Positions 34,934 through 43,821 of a stretch of 64,000 nt of DNA are shown here, one piece after another (position 1 is the first letter of the stretch; every line of letters starts with the position of its first letter). Made by a program: the position numbers and the translations under genes. Source of the DNA: Vibrio coralliilyticus ATCC BAA-450 (GTDB lineage Bacteria; Pseudomonadota; Gammaproteobacteria; Enterobacterales; Vibrionaceae); the NCBI RefSeq assembly GCF_000176135.1, contig NZ_ACZN01000015.1, positions 799,239 through 863,238 on the forward strand, in the 5' to 3' direction. The notes beneath the pieces were generated by a model, which was given only the letters and a program-made list of their open reading frames with translations, made no database searches and was not told the origin of the DNA.

Positions 34934-36397
34934 CTATAAACTGTGTCCGAAGGTACCTTCAGTGCCACCTTTGGAATAATCCACCATGGGCGCACTACGC
35001 TCTGCTTTTGGTTTCGATGCATCAGCAGGTTCAAGATAGGCACCTCGACCAAGCAAATAGTATTCAAAATCATTTGGCTCAACGAACGAGTCTGTCGGCA
35101 ACGTCACCCGGTTGCGATCAATAGGTTTAGCCAAGCGTGGAGTCACCAGAATCACCAACTCAGTCTCACCTGAGATATATTCCTGACTATTAAACATCTG
35201 TCCAAGAATTGGGATATCGCTGAAACCCGGCATTTCAGCAACAGAGTCCCTTACATTCTCACTCAACAAACCAGCTATCCCAATAGTCTGCCCATCCGCT
35301 AACTCCAGTGTCGACGATGCGCTACGACGTGTAATCGGGGGGATGACATAGGTGGCGTTCGTACCACCAGGGGCAAGGGTTAATGTGGCAGAATTGGCGA
35401 TTTCACTCACGTCCACCGCAAGATTAAGGTTGATTTTCTGATCTGTGAGTATCGTAGGAATGAATTTTAAACCTACTCCGTACTCTTTGTATTCGATTGT
35501 AATACCGTCCTCATCAGGTACAGGGATAGGAAATTCCCCACCAGCTAAAAATTCAGCTTTCGCACCACTCAGCGCTGTAAGATTAGGTTCAGCAAGGACT
35601 TTGGCCGTACCGTTCTGCTTGGCAATATCCAAGGCGAATGTAAAGAAGGTATTGCTGTCTATCAGTGTTCCTAGCAACCCCGTATTTTCAATAGTCGGTG
35701 CATTAAAAATCGGCGCGACAACATTGTTCACATCGTCAATGGATCCCCCTGCCGATGTGCCCCCCCAATTGAAGTCACCACTCGACTGAAAGAAATGAAA
35801 ATTAGAGTCAAATTTTCTGACTAACGTACGCTGCACTTCCGCAACCGTAACTTCCAACATCACCTGTTGTGCTCCGCCAATAGTAAGCAGATTGATGACC
35901 CCTGTTTTTGAAACTTGCTCACTCAGAGATTCCGTTTCTTTGTCGACTTCTTGGCCAGCGGCATAAGTTTCTGCCACTCTTAAAGCAATGTTCATCGCCG
36001 ATTGAGAGCTGACTAGGCCACTGAGTATCAGTCTATTTTGCGCGCTGTGCACACCAATTTCTTCATCGGGAAGGAATTCGAATAGCTTGGCTTTTAAACT
36101 GTTGAGGTCATGCGTCACTTCGATATTGATGGACTCAATTAATCGGCCTCGACTATCCCAAGCCATCAGGTTAGTCGAACCCAATTTTTTACCGATCAAG
36201 AAGACTTCATTGGATTTAAGCATCACAATATCCAACACTTCTGGATCACCAAGTGATACCCGTTTTGCTTTTCCAACTAAAGTGACATGGGTCGATTTAT
36301 GATGAGGGACTTTAACCACTTTGCTCGACTGAGTTGCAGCGTGTGATTGGAACGAACTCAGCACTAATATAATCATTAGAGTAATTATGTTTTTCAT
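34934..36397 (-). CDS. rcpA: Flp pilus secretin RcpA/CpaC
   Basis: This 487-residue outer-membrane secretin has a signal peptide ending SFQSHA (residue ~20). An N-terminal pilus/secretin domain (VTLVGKAKRVSLGDPEVLDI) and a BON-like repeat (EEIGVHSAQNRLILSGLVSS) follow. The secretin core has AEPNLTALSGAKAEFLAGGE, then VGLKFIPTI, and the exit strand ETELVILVTPRLAKPI. It forms the pilus channel. GAGGTGAG precedes the ATG; rcpC ends 8 bases upstream. Confidence 0.93.
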   Translation of the reverse strand: MKNIITLMIILVLSSFQSHAATQSSKVVKVPHHKSTHVTLVGKAKRVSLGDPEVLDIVMLKSNEVFLIGKKLGSTNLMAWDSRGRLIESINIEVTHDLNSLKAKLFEFLPDEEIGVHSAQNRLILSGLVSSQSAMNIALRVAETYAAGQEVDKETESLSEQVSKTGVINLLTIGGAQQVMLEVTVAEVQRTLVRKFDSNFHFFQSSGDFNWGGTSAGGSIDDVNNVVAPIFNAPTIENTGLLGTLIDSNTFFTFALDIAKQNGTAKVLAEPNLTALSGAKAEFLAGGEFPIPVPDEDGITIEYKEYGVGLKFIPTILTDQKINLNLAVDVSEIANSATLTLAPGGTNATYVIPPITRRSASSTLELADGQTIGIAGLLSENVRDSVAEMPGFSDIPILGQMFNSQEYISGETELVILVTPRLAKPIDRNRVTLPTDSFVEPNDFEYYLLGRGAYLEPADASKPKAERSAPMVDYSKGGTEGTFGHSL

Positions 36398-36405
36398 AGC
36401 TCACC

Positions 36406-37149
36406 TCAATCCTTGACTCGGATATTGCTAGACTGTGTGCCTTTAATGATGGTGACACTTGGCGCTACATAGCGTTTGACCGCTTTTTCTTCTTCATGAG
36501 GATTTCTCAGCGTCAGCTGAATTTCCCCTTTACTGCGTGCCGTGAGTAATTTTTCCGCTTGTCTTGGTGTAACTTCCAGCGTCACAGCTCGCACGATGAT
36601 GGGTTTGTTGTCTTTGGTTCGAGCAGTTTGATCTACCGCAAGTACCTTAATGTCTTTCAAAACGGTCGACGTTGACGCTGATGTTTCGCTGTATTTTACA
36701 GTACTTAAAATATCGACCTTATTTCCCGGAAGAAGAAACCCTGCCACACCAATGACGTCATTCACCCTGATCGTCACAGCTCGTTTATTTTCAGGAATTA
36801 ATGCAGCCAGAGTAGAGCCTTCACCAGGCACGGTAAGACGATTTTGGTTAATGATTTCGCCGGGAAAAATACTGGTTGCAACGACTTGACCAATTAACTC
36901 TTCTGAGCTGGTGAACTGAAACTCGTCACGCCAATCTTTCTCCAACAGCTTGCTCGTCAGATGCTGCTCACCAATAACACTCCCTGCTGGGATTTCCTGA
37001 GCAGCGACGACAACCGGTTCTCTCTCTACCACTTCTACTTCGGTTTGTGGCTGAAGTTGTCTGTCCATCCACTGCTTAGCAAAAAATACTGCCCCTAAGC
37101 CAAATGCGATAGACAGCAAAAAAAGCAAAATAACTTGATTTCGACTCAT
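36406..37149 (-). CDS. rcpC: Flp pilus assembly protein RcpC/CpaB
   Basis: This 247-residue protein has a single N-terminal membrane anchor (VILLFLLSIAFGLGAVFFA). A SAF domain (VVVAAQEIPAGSVIGEQHLTSK-like, ~45-65) and the RcpC/CpaB C-terminal domain (RVNDVIGVAGFLLPGNKVDI) follow. It is a periplasmic partner of the secretin. Its ATG overlaps the stop of the AAA+ ATPase gene by 4 bases, so the two are translationally coupled. Confidence 0.9.
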   Translation of the reverse strand: MSRNQVILLFLLSIAFGLGAVFFAKQWMDRQLQPQTEVEVVEREPVVVAAQEIPAGSVIGEQHLTSKLLEKDWRDEFQFTSSEELIGQVVATSIFPGEIINQNRLTVPGEGSTLAALIPENKRAVTIRVNDVIGVAGFLLPGNKVDILSTVKYSETSASTSTVLKDIKVLAVDQTARTKDNKPIIVRAVTLEVTPRQAEKLLTARSKGEIQLTLRNPHEEEKAVKRYVAPSVTIIKGTQSSNIRVKD

Positions 37150-38492
37150 CGAGCGCCTCCTCCTTTACCATCAGCAGTAAAATAGACTTCCCAGGCGCGA
37201 TTTATGATTTCAGGGGAGATAACGGGGTCAATTTCTTCAAATACAATGATATCTCGGCTGATCCCTACGATGTCTTTGGGTAGACAGGGATAAAAGCCCA
37301 CGTCGTGCTGACGGTGTAATTCAAACAAAGTGTCAAAACATCCCTCTGCGAGAGACAAATCTTTCGAACTGGAAATGATGTCCCAGAGCTCTCGGTATTC
37401 ATGCTCTAGAAGTGGTCCAAATTGAATTTTGTAGCCTAACCGACGCAAAAACGCAGGATCACTGATCTTTTCTGGATCGAGATTCGTAGAAAAGGCGAGC
37501 GTCAGAATAAATGGAATGGAAATTTGCTGACCATTAGGTAAATTGAGGTAATCGTAAAAATACTCCATCGGCACAATCCAACGATTGAGTAGAGTATCGA
37601 CGGGCATGGGTTGTCGGCCCAAATCGTCAATGATGAAAATACCGTTATTGGCCATCATTTGCAGCGGAGCTAACCACACTTTGTTGTGTTCACTGTGATT
37701 GACTTCAAGCATGTCCATGGTGAGCTCACCACCAACCTGAATACTAGGACGTTCACACAGCGCCCACCTGCGATCGAAGTGCTCTTTAAACGAAATGGAA
37801 TGTATTTCTTCACTCCGCACTCGCTTATGATGCTGGGGTGAAAAAACTTTGATGATGTTGCCCGCCGCGAAAACAGAATATGGCACGTAAATCGATGTAT
37901 TAAGTGAGTTAAGGATCTTGGTTGCAACAAACGTCTTCCCTGAACCTGCGCTGCCATACAAAAGTAATGCCCTGCCTGAGTTGATAGCAGGCCCAAGCAC
38001 ACCCACCATGCGTTGAGCACCAAGAACATCTGACAATGCGTATTCTACGTCGGCCCGATTTACCATTTGTGCTCGAACGTCTTGCGCTTCGACCATTTGG
38101 CTGTATTGACGGAGTGAGACAGGTACAGGCCCTAAGTAGGCATCTTTTACAAATGCAATGTCTGCTTCTTGAATCCCAGATTCTGATAAACCATAACGAA
38201 CATGACCGCTCGATTGAGCTGTGAAGCTCGCTGGCGTCGCCTGAAAAACTTCGACTAACGACTTAGCTCTGAGTCCGGCAATAATGTCTTCGATTAAATG
38301 GCTGTTGATACACAGTAATTTGGTGAGTTGTAAGATGTCTGATTTAGGGTAGGCAGCCAAGTGTTTTACGACTAGATTTTCCACCACAGCTTGGGGCACA
38401 CCCAGATCGTCAAAGGTGGTTGGAACAGGAGGCTCTTTAGCTTGTGGAGTGAGCTCGGTCCTGTGTCGAACTTGAGTCGTCGCCTGAACCAT
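37146..38492 (-). CDS. AAA+ ATPase with N-terminal winged-helix-like domain, tad-associated
   Basis: This 448-residue protein is coupled to rcpC by a 4-base overlap. Residues ~30-120 look like a winged helix (VENLVVKHLAAYPKSDILQL, GLRAKSLVEVF, VRYGLSESG). The AAA+ core has Walker A GSAGSGKT at 180-187, Walker B IFIIDD at 285-290, a sensor-1-like FSTN at ~334 and the DPAFLRRLGYKI segment at ~345-356 with candidate arginine fingers. It resembles proteins labelled as predicted chaperone-type ATPases associated with Flp pili. It is not TadA or TadZ. A role in pilus assembly or its control is inferred from linkage. Confidence 0.75.
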   Translation of the reverse strand: MVQATTQVRHRTELTPQAKEPPVPTTFDDLGVPQAVVENLVVKHLAAYPKSDILQLTKLLCINSHLIEDIIAGLRAKSLVEVFQATPASFTAQSSGHVRYGLSESGIQEADIAFVKDAYLGPVPVSLRQYSQMVEAQDVRAQMVNRADVEYALSDVLGAQRMVGVLGPAINSGRALLLYGSAGSGKTFVATKILNSLNTSIYVPYSVFAAGNIIKVFSPQHHKRVRSEEIHSISFKEHFDRRWALCERPSIQVGGELTMDMLEVNHSEHNKVWLAPLQMMANNGIFIIDDLGRQPMPVDTLLNRWIVPMEYFYDYLNLPNGQQISIPFILTLAFSTNLDPEKISDPAFLRRLGYKIQFGPLLEHEYRELWDIISSSKDLSLAEGCFDTLFELHRQHDVGFYPCLPKDIVGISRDIIVFEEIDPVISPEIINRAWEVYFTADGKGGGAR

Positions 38493-38507
38493 AATGACTC
38501 CTTGTCA

Positions 38508-39029
38508 TCAATTCAGAAAATAAAAATAAATCGCAATTCCAATTACAACTACGGGGGCAAATGGCATTTGATAGTGGTCACTCATTTTCTGTTTAGGTGG
38601 CCCAAGCATTTTGGTTCCCGAAGCACCATACAAAGCAAATAGCGAATATTTTGAAAAAAGTACTTTGGCTTTCTCAGGGGATTCAGCTAAACGCAATAGT
38701 GCGAAAAATATACCAACAACAACACTGGAAATTGCAATCCAAAACACCGCTTGTGTTATATGTTCTGGACCTAGCCAAAACCCGACAACACCCAAAAGTT
38801 TTACATCACCTGGTGCCATCACCTTCAAAAAGTAAAGAATCAGTGCACAAATAAAGCAAGTAATACCAGTACCAACCGACCATAATAAAAGTGGATAATC
38901 TTGAATAATAAAAAGTTTATTTATTAAATCTAAAAACAAAATTATTAATAATAAGGTATTAGGAATTCGATGCTCTTTTGCGTCTGAGACGGCTACAGCA
39001 AACAAGACTATCCAAATAAATAAGTTCAT
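38508..39029 (-). CDS. tadV: Flp prepilin peptidase TadV/CpaA
   Basis: This 173-residue polytopic aspartic peptidase cleaves the Flp leader. The first aspartate motif is VSDAKEHRIPN (Asp ~16) and the second is the GD of MAPGDVKL (Asp ~75), as in type IV prepilin peptidases. The methylase domain is absent, as usual for TadV. It lies 15 bases before the AAA+ gene and 24 bases after the second flp gene. Confidence 0.92.
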   Translation of the reverse strand: MNLFIWIVLFAVAVSDAKEHRIPNTLLLIILFLDLINKLFIIQDYPLLLWSVGTGITCFICALILYFLKVMAPGDVKLLGVVGFWLGPEHITQAVFWIAISSVVVGIFFALLRLAESPEKAKVLFSKYSLFALYGASGTKMLGPPKQKMSDHYQMPFAPVVVIGIAIYFYFLN

Positions 39030-39053
39030 TTAACCGTCCCTTGCGTATAAGTT

Positions 39054-39203
39054 TTAGCTAAATATAGTCGCAAACTCCGCAGATAAAATACCTCTGATGG
39101 CAATAAACAATCCTGCAAACCCAGCGACAATCAAGCCAGCTCCCACTACATACTCTACGACTGTAAGCCCCTCTTCATCACGACAAAATTCAACAACACT
39201 CAT
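39054..39203 (-). CDS. flp: Flp pilin 2
   Basis: This 49-residue pilin starts at ATG 39203, behind GAGGAGG eight bases upstream. An in-frame extension to 39293 runs through the intergenic region and is not used. The leader MSVVEFCRDEEG ends in the prepilin cleavage site, followed by LTVVEYVVGAGLIVAGFAGL (Glu5 and Tyr6 of the mature Flp). The tail IRGILSAEFATIFS is short. It is a paralogue of the pilin gene just upstream. Confidence 0.88.
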   Translation of the reverse strand: MSVVEFCRDEEGLTVVEYVVGAGLIVAGFAGLFIAIRGILSAEFATIFS

Positions 39204-39302
39204 CACCACACCCTCCTCACAAACGTACAAAGGACCCATAATATACATCATGGGCCTGTACATTTGTTCCTCAGTCGTGGTTAAGTCATACACGACTGTG
39301 AT

Positions 39303-39467
39303 TTAGCCAAATACGCCTGTTAGCTGAGTTTCTAACGTACTACTAAAGGTTGTAAATATCCCAGTAAGACCTGCAACTATTAGCCCTGCACCAACAACAT
39401 ACTCAACAACAGTCAACCCTTCTTCATCCTTAAGAAATGCTTTGATATTAACTAGTACTTTATTCAT
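39303..39467 (-). CDS. flp: Flp pilin 1 (54 residues)
   Basis: Read directly from the minus strand: ATG at 39465-39467 with AAGGAG 7 bases before it, and TAA at 39303-39305. The leader MNKVLVNIKAFLKDEEG is followed by LTVVEYVVGAGLIVAGLTGI, then TTFSSTLETQLTGVFG. It is the first gene of the locus and likely the major pilin. The 484-base upstream region carries its promoter. Confidence 0.92.
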   Translation of the reverse strand: MNKVLVNIKAFLKDEEGLTVVEYVVGAGLIVAGLTGIFTTFSSTLETQLTGVFG

Positions 39468-39951
39468 GACCTGTCTCCTTTCTAAAAGTACACCAAGCTG
39501 TCACGCTTAAAGTTAATTTAGGTTTTACAGGAAATAAGAGTTAGGATTTTTTTAACTATCTTTTGCACTTTTTTGCCATATTTAATTCATCACTCAGCGA
39601 ATTATTAAAAGAAAAACATCGATGATGTTTTAATTTAGAATAAATACTCATGATATTTTAATTAACCATATTCAGCACAATATATTGTTTTTATTTACTT
39701 ATTTTATATTGAATATCTAATGGTTTATTAGATGGTGCCTTTGTTTAACCCAGTCTCACTTCTGAAACTTGACAAAACCGCCAGAGCACAAAAGTAAGAC
39801 CTTCATCATATTTATGAGTAGCCATAATTATAATTAAATCAATATGAGCATTACTAACACTAGTGAATTGTATCGTTCTGGTTGAGTTCGACTACCACTC
39901 ACCTACCATTACTAGTGATAGTGAGGATAGTAAGACAGGAAACAGCGCATA
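39468..39951. promoter_or_regulatory. Divergent control region of flp and the AraC-type gene
   Basis: This 484-base AT-rich stretch shows no gene. An imperfect dyad around ACTAGT (39901-39930, CTCAC ... GTGAG outer arms) lies just before the AraC-type start. Another CACTAGTGAA lies at about 39859. Long A/T runs at 39600-39720 would suit H-NS silencing. Promoter boxes cannot be set reliably. Confidence 0.45.
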
Positions 39952-40689
39952 GTGGATGTTTTACATAAAGGATACTGGCTAGGCCAATCAATAAGTTACG
40001 TCACCAAGGACGTCGTTCGAGATTTAGAAAGACGTTTCCTCCTTCTCGATTACGGCTATGATGTTTCGGTCCTAAGCGAAAATGATATCCACTTCTGCTT
40101 CTTCTTTTATGAAGAAAATTTCCATTCGCTATTTCTTACCGCAGCTAAGCTATGTCAAAACCTCAACAAACACTTAGTTGTCATCTATAAAGACCAACTC
40201 AATCATGATGTGGAAGAGCTCGATGTCGTTTTCTCCACATTCAACCTCAATCAAGGCGAGATGAAGTCTTGGGCTGAAAAACTCAGCAACCAAGTGTATC
40301 ACCAATTCAATCAACATCAGGAAATTCTTGAGATACACAAAGTATCAGCGATTGTTGAACAAAAACACATCAGCAAAGATCTGGTCGAAATCCTAAGATA
40401 CATAGATAAAAATTTATCTAGAACCATCAGAGAGGAAGATATTGCAGAGTATTGCCATTACTCTGTTACATACTTCTCAAAATTCTTCCATAAATCGATT
40501 GGAGTCAGTTTCAGAGACTACCTCACCCTTAAAAGAATTAGTCTTGCTAAACAATTACTTAGTGACAAGAGAAAAGAGAAGATTTCATTTATAGCTTTTC
40601 AATGTGGCTACAACGATGTGTCTTACTTCTCACGCATCTTTAAGAAAAAAACGGGCTTCAGTCCGGCCATCTACCGCCAGCTACATTAG
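39952..40689 (+). CDS. AraC-family regulator divergent to the tad locus
   Basis: This 245-residue protein starts at a GTG behind CAGGAAA. Its N-terminal ~135 residues are unlike the sugar-binding cupin and may be a degenerate receiver-like domain (FLLLDYGYDVSVLSEND, HFCFFFYEENFHS). The C-terminal ~100 residues are an AraC double HTH: LSRTIREEDIAEYCHYSVTY, KFFHKSIGVSFRDYLTLKRI, IAFQCGYNDVSYFSRIFKKK. Its position facing flp across a large regulatory gap suggests that it controls pilus expression. This is inference. Confidence 0.8.
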   Translation: MDVLHKGYWLGQSISYVTKDVVRDLERRFLLLDYGYDVSVLSENDIHFCFFFYEENFHSLFLTAAKLCQNLNKHLVVIYKDQLNHDVEELDVVFSTFNLNQGEMKSWAEKLSNQVYHQFNQHQEILEIHKVSAIVEQKHISKDLVEILRYIDKNLSRTIREEDIAEYCHYSVTYFSKFFHKSIGVSFRDYLTLKRISLAKQLLSDKRKEKISFIAFQCGYNDVSYFSRIFKKKTGFSPAIYRQLH

Positions 40690-40762
40690 TTTTCACATCA
40701 CGGTCACAAGTTCCTGTTGAACTACCCTCTAATACTTCCCTCTTTTTCACCCCGCGTGCTAA

Positions 40763-40780
40763 AGTTAACAAGCTGTTAAC
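40763..40780. promoter_or_regulatory. GTTAAC inverted repeat before the acyl-CoA synthetase gene
   Basis: GTTAAC-AAGCT-GTTAAC, with each half itself a palindrome, lies about 46 bases before the ATG at 40826. An AATATAAAAAAT stretch follows that could include a -10 region. The regulator is unknown. Confidence 0.35.
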
Positions 40781-40825
40781 AATATAAAAAATACCATAAC
40801 TTTGCCAATAACATGGAGTTAGAAA

Positions 40826-42510
40826 ATGATTCAGCCTAACGAGTTAAGCAAAACGACTTGTGCTCTCCCACCACCAAATGAAATGATCCTTCGCTGGGCA
40901 GAGGAACGCCCAAATGAAGTGTATCTAAAACAAATTATTAACCGTCAATTCGTCGAGTCACCTATGCAGAAGTTGCTGACAAAGCACTAAAGCTGGTGTC
41001 TGCCTTAGAAGAGTTAGGTATACAGCCTCGCGATAAAGTGGCTCTGGTCTCGAAAAACTGTGCTGAATGGTTCATTTGCGACTTGGCAATGATGCTGGGC
41101 GATTTTGTCAGCGTCCCCATCTTCCCAACAGCGGGGGCCGACACCATTGAGTACTGCGTCACTCATAGTGAAAGTAAAGCGCTAATTGGCGGTAAGCTTG
41201 ACGATGCTGCTGCAACTCAGCAAGTACTGGATGCAATGCCAAATCTAATCAGCATTTCGCTTCCATACGATACAGCACCGAAATGTCAGCACAGCTTTAA
41301 CGACTTAATTGCTAAATCTCAGCCAAGCAATGCTCGTCCTGAACACTACGATGATAAGTTAATGTCGCTGGTGTACACATCAGGTACATCCGGCTTACCA
41401 AAAGGCGCGATGCTCACCTATGGCGCATTTAGCTGGTCAGTACAGCAACTGATCGATCATATCGGCATTCAGGAAAATGACCGTTTGTTCTCTTATTTGC
41501 CGCTGGCGCATATCACTGAGCGCGTGTACATCTTTGGTTCTTCCATCATGGGTGGAGTCCCGACTGCATTCCCTGAATCCCTTGATACTTTCATCGAAGA
41601 CGTCAAAATGCACCGCCCTACACTATTTATCTCGGTGCCGCGCCTTTGGACCTTATTCCAGCAACGCATTCAAGACAAACTACCGCAGAAGAAACTCAAT
41701 ATCCTGCTCAAGATTCCTTTTGTTAACTCCTTGATTAAGAAGAAACTCGCTGACGGTCTTGGACTGGATCAGGCTCGTGTTTTGGGCTGTGGTTCTGCTC
41801 CCGTCTCTCCAGCCTTGCTTAACTGGTACCATAGCGTTGGCCTCAACATCACCGAAGCTTGGGGAATGACCGAGTCATTCGCATACAGTACCCTCAACTA
41901 CCCATTCAGAGCAGATAAAATTGGCTCAGTCGGTAATGCAGGCCCAGGGATCGAGCTTAAGATCGCAGAAGATGAAGAGATCATGGTTCGTGGCAAAGGT
42001 CTGTTTTCTGGATACTACAAAAACGATATTGCTACTCAAGAGTCATTTGATTCCGAGGGCTGGTTACACACTGGGGATATCGGCTTTATCGACGCAGATG
42101 GCTACTTAACCATTCAGGGCCGTAAAAAGGACACCTTCAAAACAGCCAAAGGTAAATTCGTTGCACCTGTACCAATTGAGAAAAAACTATTTGAATACAG
42201 CCGTGTGGAGATGATGTGTTTGATCGGACTAGGTCTCCCGGCTCCTATCCTATTGGTAGTCCCTCACGATTTCCCTAACTTCGATCGTGCGCGATATGAA
42301 AGAACCACAAAGAAGGTAGTGGAAAGAATGAATGCAGAGTTAGAGTCTCATGAACAGATTAAAGGGGTTCTGATGATCAAAGACCCTTGGAGTATTGAAA
42401 ATGGCATCCTCACTCCAACTTTGAAAATCAAACGTCATGTCCTTGAGCAAAAATACCACGACGTGGGTCATAACTGGCCGAAGGGTCAACTCGTCGTCTG
42501 GGAAGACTAA
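40826..42510 (+). pseudogene. AMP-binding long-chain acyl-CoA synthetase-like gene, frameshifted near the N-terminus
   Basis: Reading starts at ATG 40826 (MIQPNELSKTTCALPPPNEM) and meets a stop at 40988. The rest of the protein continues in another frame (TYAEVADKALKLVSALEELG onward). One missing base near 40957-40959 explains the break. Restored length is about 561 residues. The body is intact: AMP-binding motif SLVYTSGTSGLPKGAML, EAWGMTESFAYSTLNYP, GWLHTGDIGF and GRKKDTFKTAKGKFVAP. It would activate fatty acids with ATP and CoA. A GTG at 40996 might restart translation and give 504 residues lacking the first ~57. A sequencing error is equally possible. Confidence 0.75.
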
Positions 42511-42522
42511 AAATCTATAGGT

Positions 42523-42549
42523 AAAAGGAGAGCGAGAGCTCTCCTTTTT
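42523..42549 (+). terminator. Terminator after the acyl-CoA synthetase-like gene
   Basis: AAAAGGAGAGC-GAGA-GCTCTCCTTTTT is a compact stem with a T-run, 13 bases after the stop. Confidence 0.88.
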
Positions 42550-42611
42550 GCTTTTTTATCAATTGAGATTATGATGCTTAGCCATAAGGGAGCTCAACGC
42601 AAGGAATTATT

Positions 42612-43520
42612 ATGGATGCAAGGTTGCATCATCTACCAGGTCTACGTTATTTCGAAGTGGCCGCTAGACTTAATAGCTATAGCCGCGCAGCAGAAGAGCT
42701 GTTCATCAGTCAAGCTGCGGTTAGCCAAAAAATACGTCAATTGGAAGATGGACTAGGCTGCAAACTCTTTGTCCGTGACGGACGAGAAATGCGCTTGACT
42801 GAACAGGGCAAAATACTCTTCAAGCACGTATCTCATGGTTTCGAACATATCATCACAGGGTTAAATCAGATCCAAAGTGAACCCATAGAAGGCCTACTGT
42901 GCGTTAATTCAACGCCTTCGTTTGCTTCCCGATGGTTACTACCTAGGCTGTGGAAGTTTTCCACTCAGCACCCGAACATTCCGATTCGCATCCTTACTAG
43001 CTGTGATGCACCAAATTTAAAGCAAGGTGATGCGGATCTCGCTATCTGGCAAGGCGAACAACTCGACATAGAAAGCAACAAATCCTTCCACAAAGAGTTT
43101 TTATTCGAAGAAACGATTTATCCGTTTTGCTCTCCTCACCTTGCTAAGTCTATTAATTTAAAAAAGCCATCTCAACTACAAGCATGCTGGCTAATTCACT
43201 ATGAATCAGGAGGCTATCCATGGGAGTCATGGTTCGCTCAAGCAGGTGTCAGCATGAGCAAAAACTCCGTTCGTTGGATGGAAGTTAGTACCTTTGACCA
43301 TGCGATGAAAGCCGTGATGTCTGGCCATGGAGCCTGTCTTGCTTCTGACTCTCTCGCCAGTGATTACGTTGAACGAGGCCTGTTAGTCAAACCTTTTGAT
43401 ATAGGCATGACACCGGGTATCCAGTTCAACCTTTTCTATAGTGAAGATTCTCCGCGTAAAAAACGTATCCAAGCGTTTGTTAACTGGCTCCAGGGTGAAA
43501 TCAGTGATCAACAGAGCTAG
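42612..43520 (+). CDS. GcvA-like LysR regulator
   Basis: This 302-residue protein has the winged helix at ~8-67 (LPGLRYFEVAARLNSYSRAA, FISQAAVSQKIRQLEDGLG). The GcvA-type effector domain has STPSFASRWLLPRLWKFSTQ and the DADLAIWQG segment. It belongs to the GcvA/AmpR branch. It overlaps the end of the DUF1127 gene by 4 bases. A close paralogue lies 300 bases downstream (43822-44753). Its target is unknown. Confidence 0.85.
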   Translation: MDARLHHLPGLRYFEVAARLNSYSRAAEELFISQAAVSQKIRQLEDGLGCKLFVRDGREMRLTEQGKILFKHVSHGFEHIITGLNQIQSEPIEGLLCVNSTPSFASRWLLPRLWKFSTQHPNIPIRILTSCDAPNLKQGDADLAIWQGEQLDIESNKSFHKEFLFEETIYPFCSPHLAKSINLKKPSQLQACWLIHYESGGYPWESWFAQAGVSMSKNSVRWMEVSTFDHAMKAVMSGHGACLASDSLASDYVERGLLVKPFDIGMTPGIQFNLFYSEDSPRKKRIQAFVNWLQGEISDQQS

Positions 43521-43723
43521 TCATCCCAAAATGGCCGGCGAGATTCACGTGCCGCCTCTTCATGCTCAACACCAATGTCACGTAGCATGTGCCCAGACAA
43601 GTGATTGAGCTGGCGTCGAGTACGGTAATTTCGTCGCCATCTTTTGATTTTAGTTAAGAATTTCTGTCTTAAGGAAAGACGTTCATCAATTGAGCACGTT
43701 GGAGATTTAGCAGTAGTTTCCAT
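43517..43723 (-). CDS. DUF1127 (YjiS-like) small protein
   Basis: This 68-residue basic protein has the DUF1127 pattern WRRNYRTRRQLNHLSGHMLR, then DIGVEHEEAARESRRPFW. Small proteins of this family bind RNA or modulate metabolism in other bacteria; the role here is unknown. It sits between two GcvA-like LysR genes, divergent from the second, whose product could control it. Confidence 0.85.
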   Translation of the reverse strand: METTAKSPTCSIDERLSLRQKFLTKIKRWRRNYRTRRQLNHLSGHMLRDIGVEHEEAARESRRPFWDD

Positions 43724-43821
43724 AACTTCACCTTGCCTTTATTAAGATTCGACTTAATAATCGGACAATATCGCATCACTCTCAAACGATGGAATTTGAC
43801 CTTTAGTTAAGGAAAACTTAA

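Noticed and set aside
39204..39293. N-terminal extension of the second Flp pilin
   Set aside because: It would replace a normal short leader; the RBS GAGGAGG supports ATG 39203.
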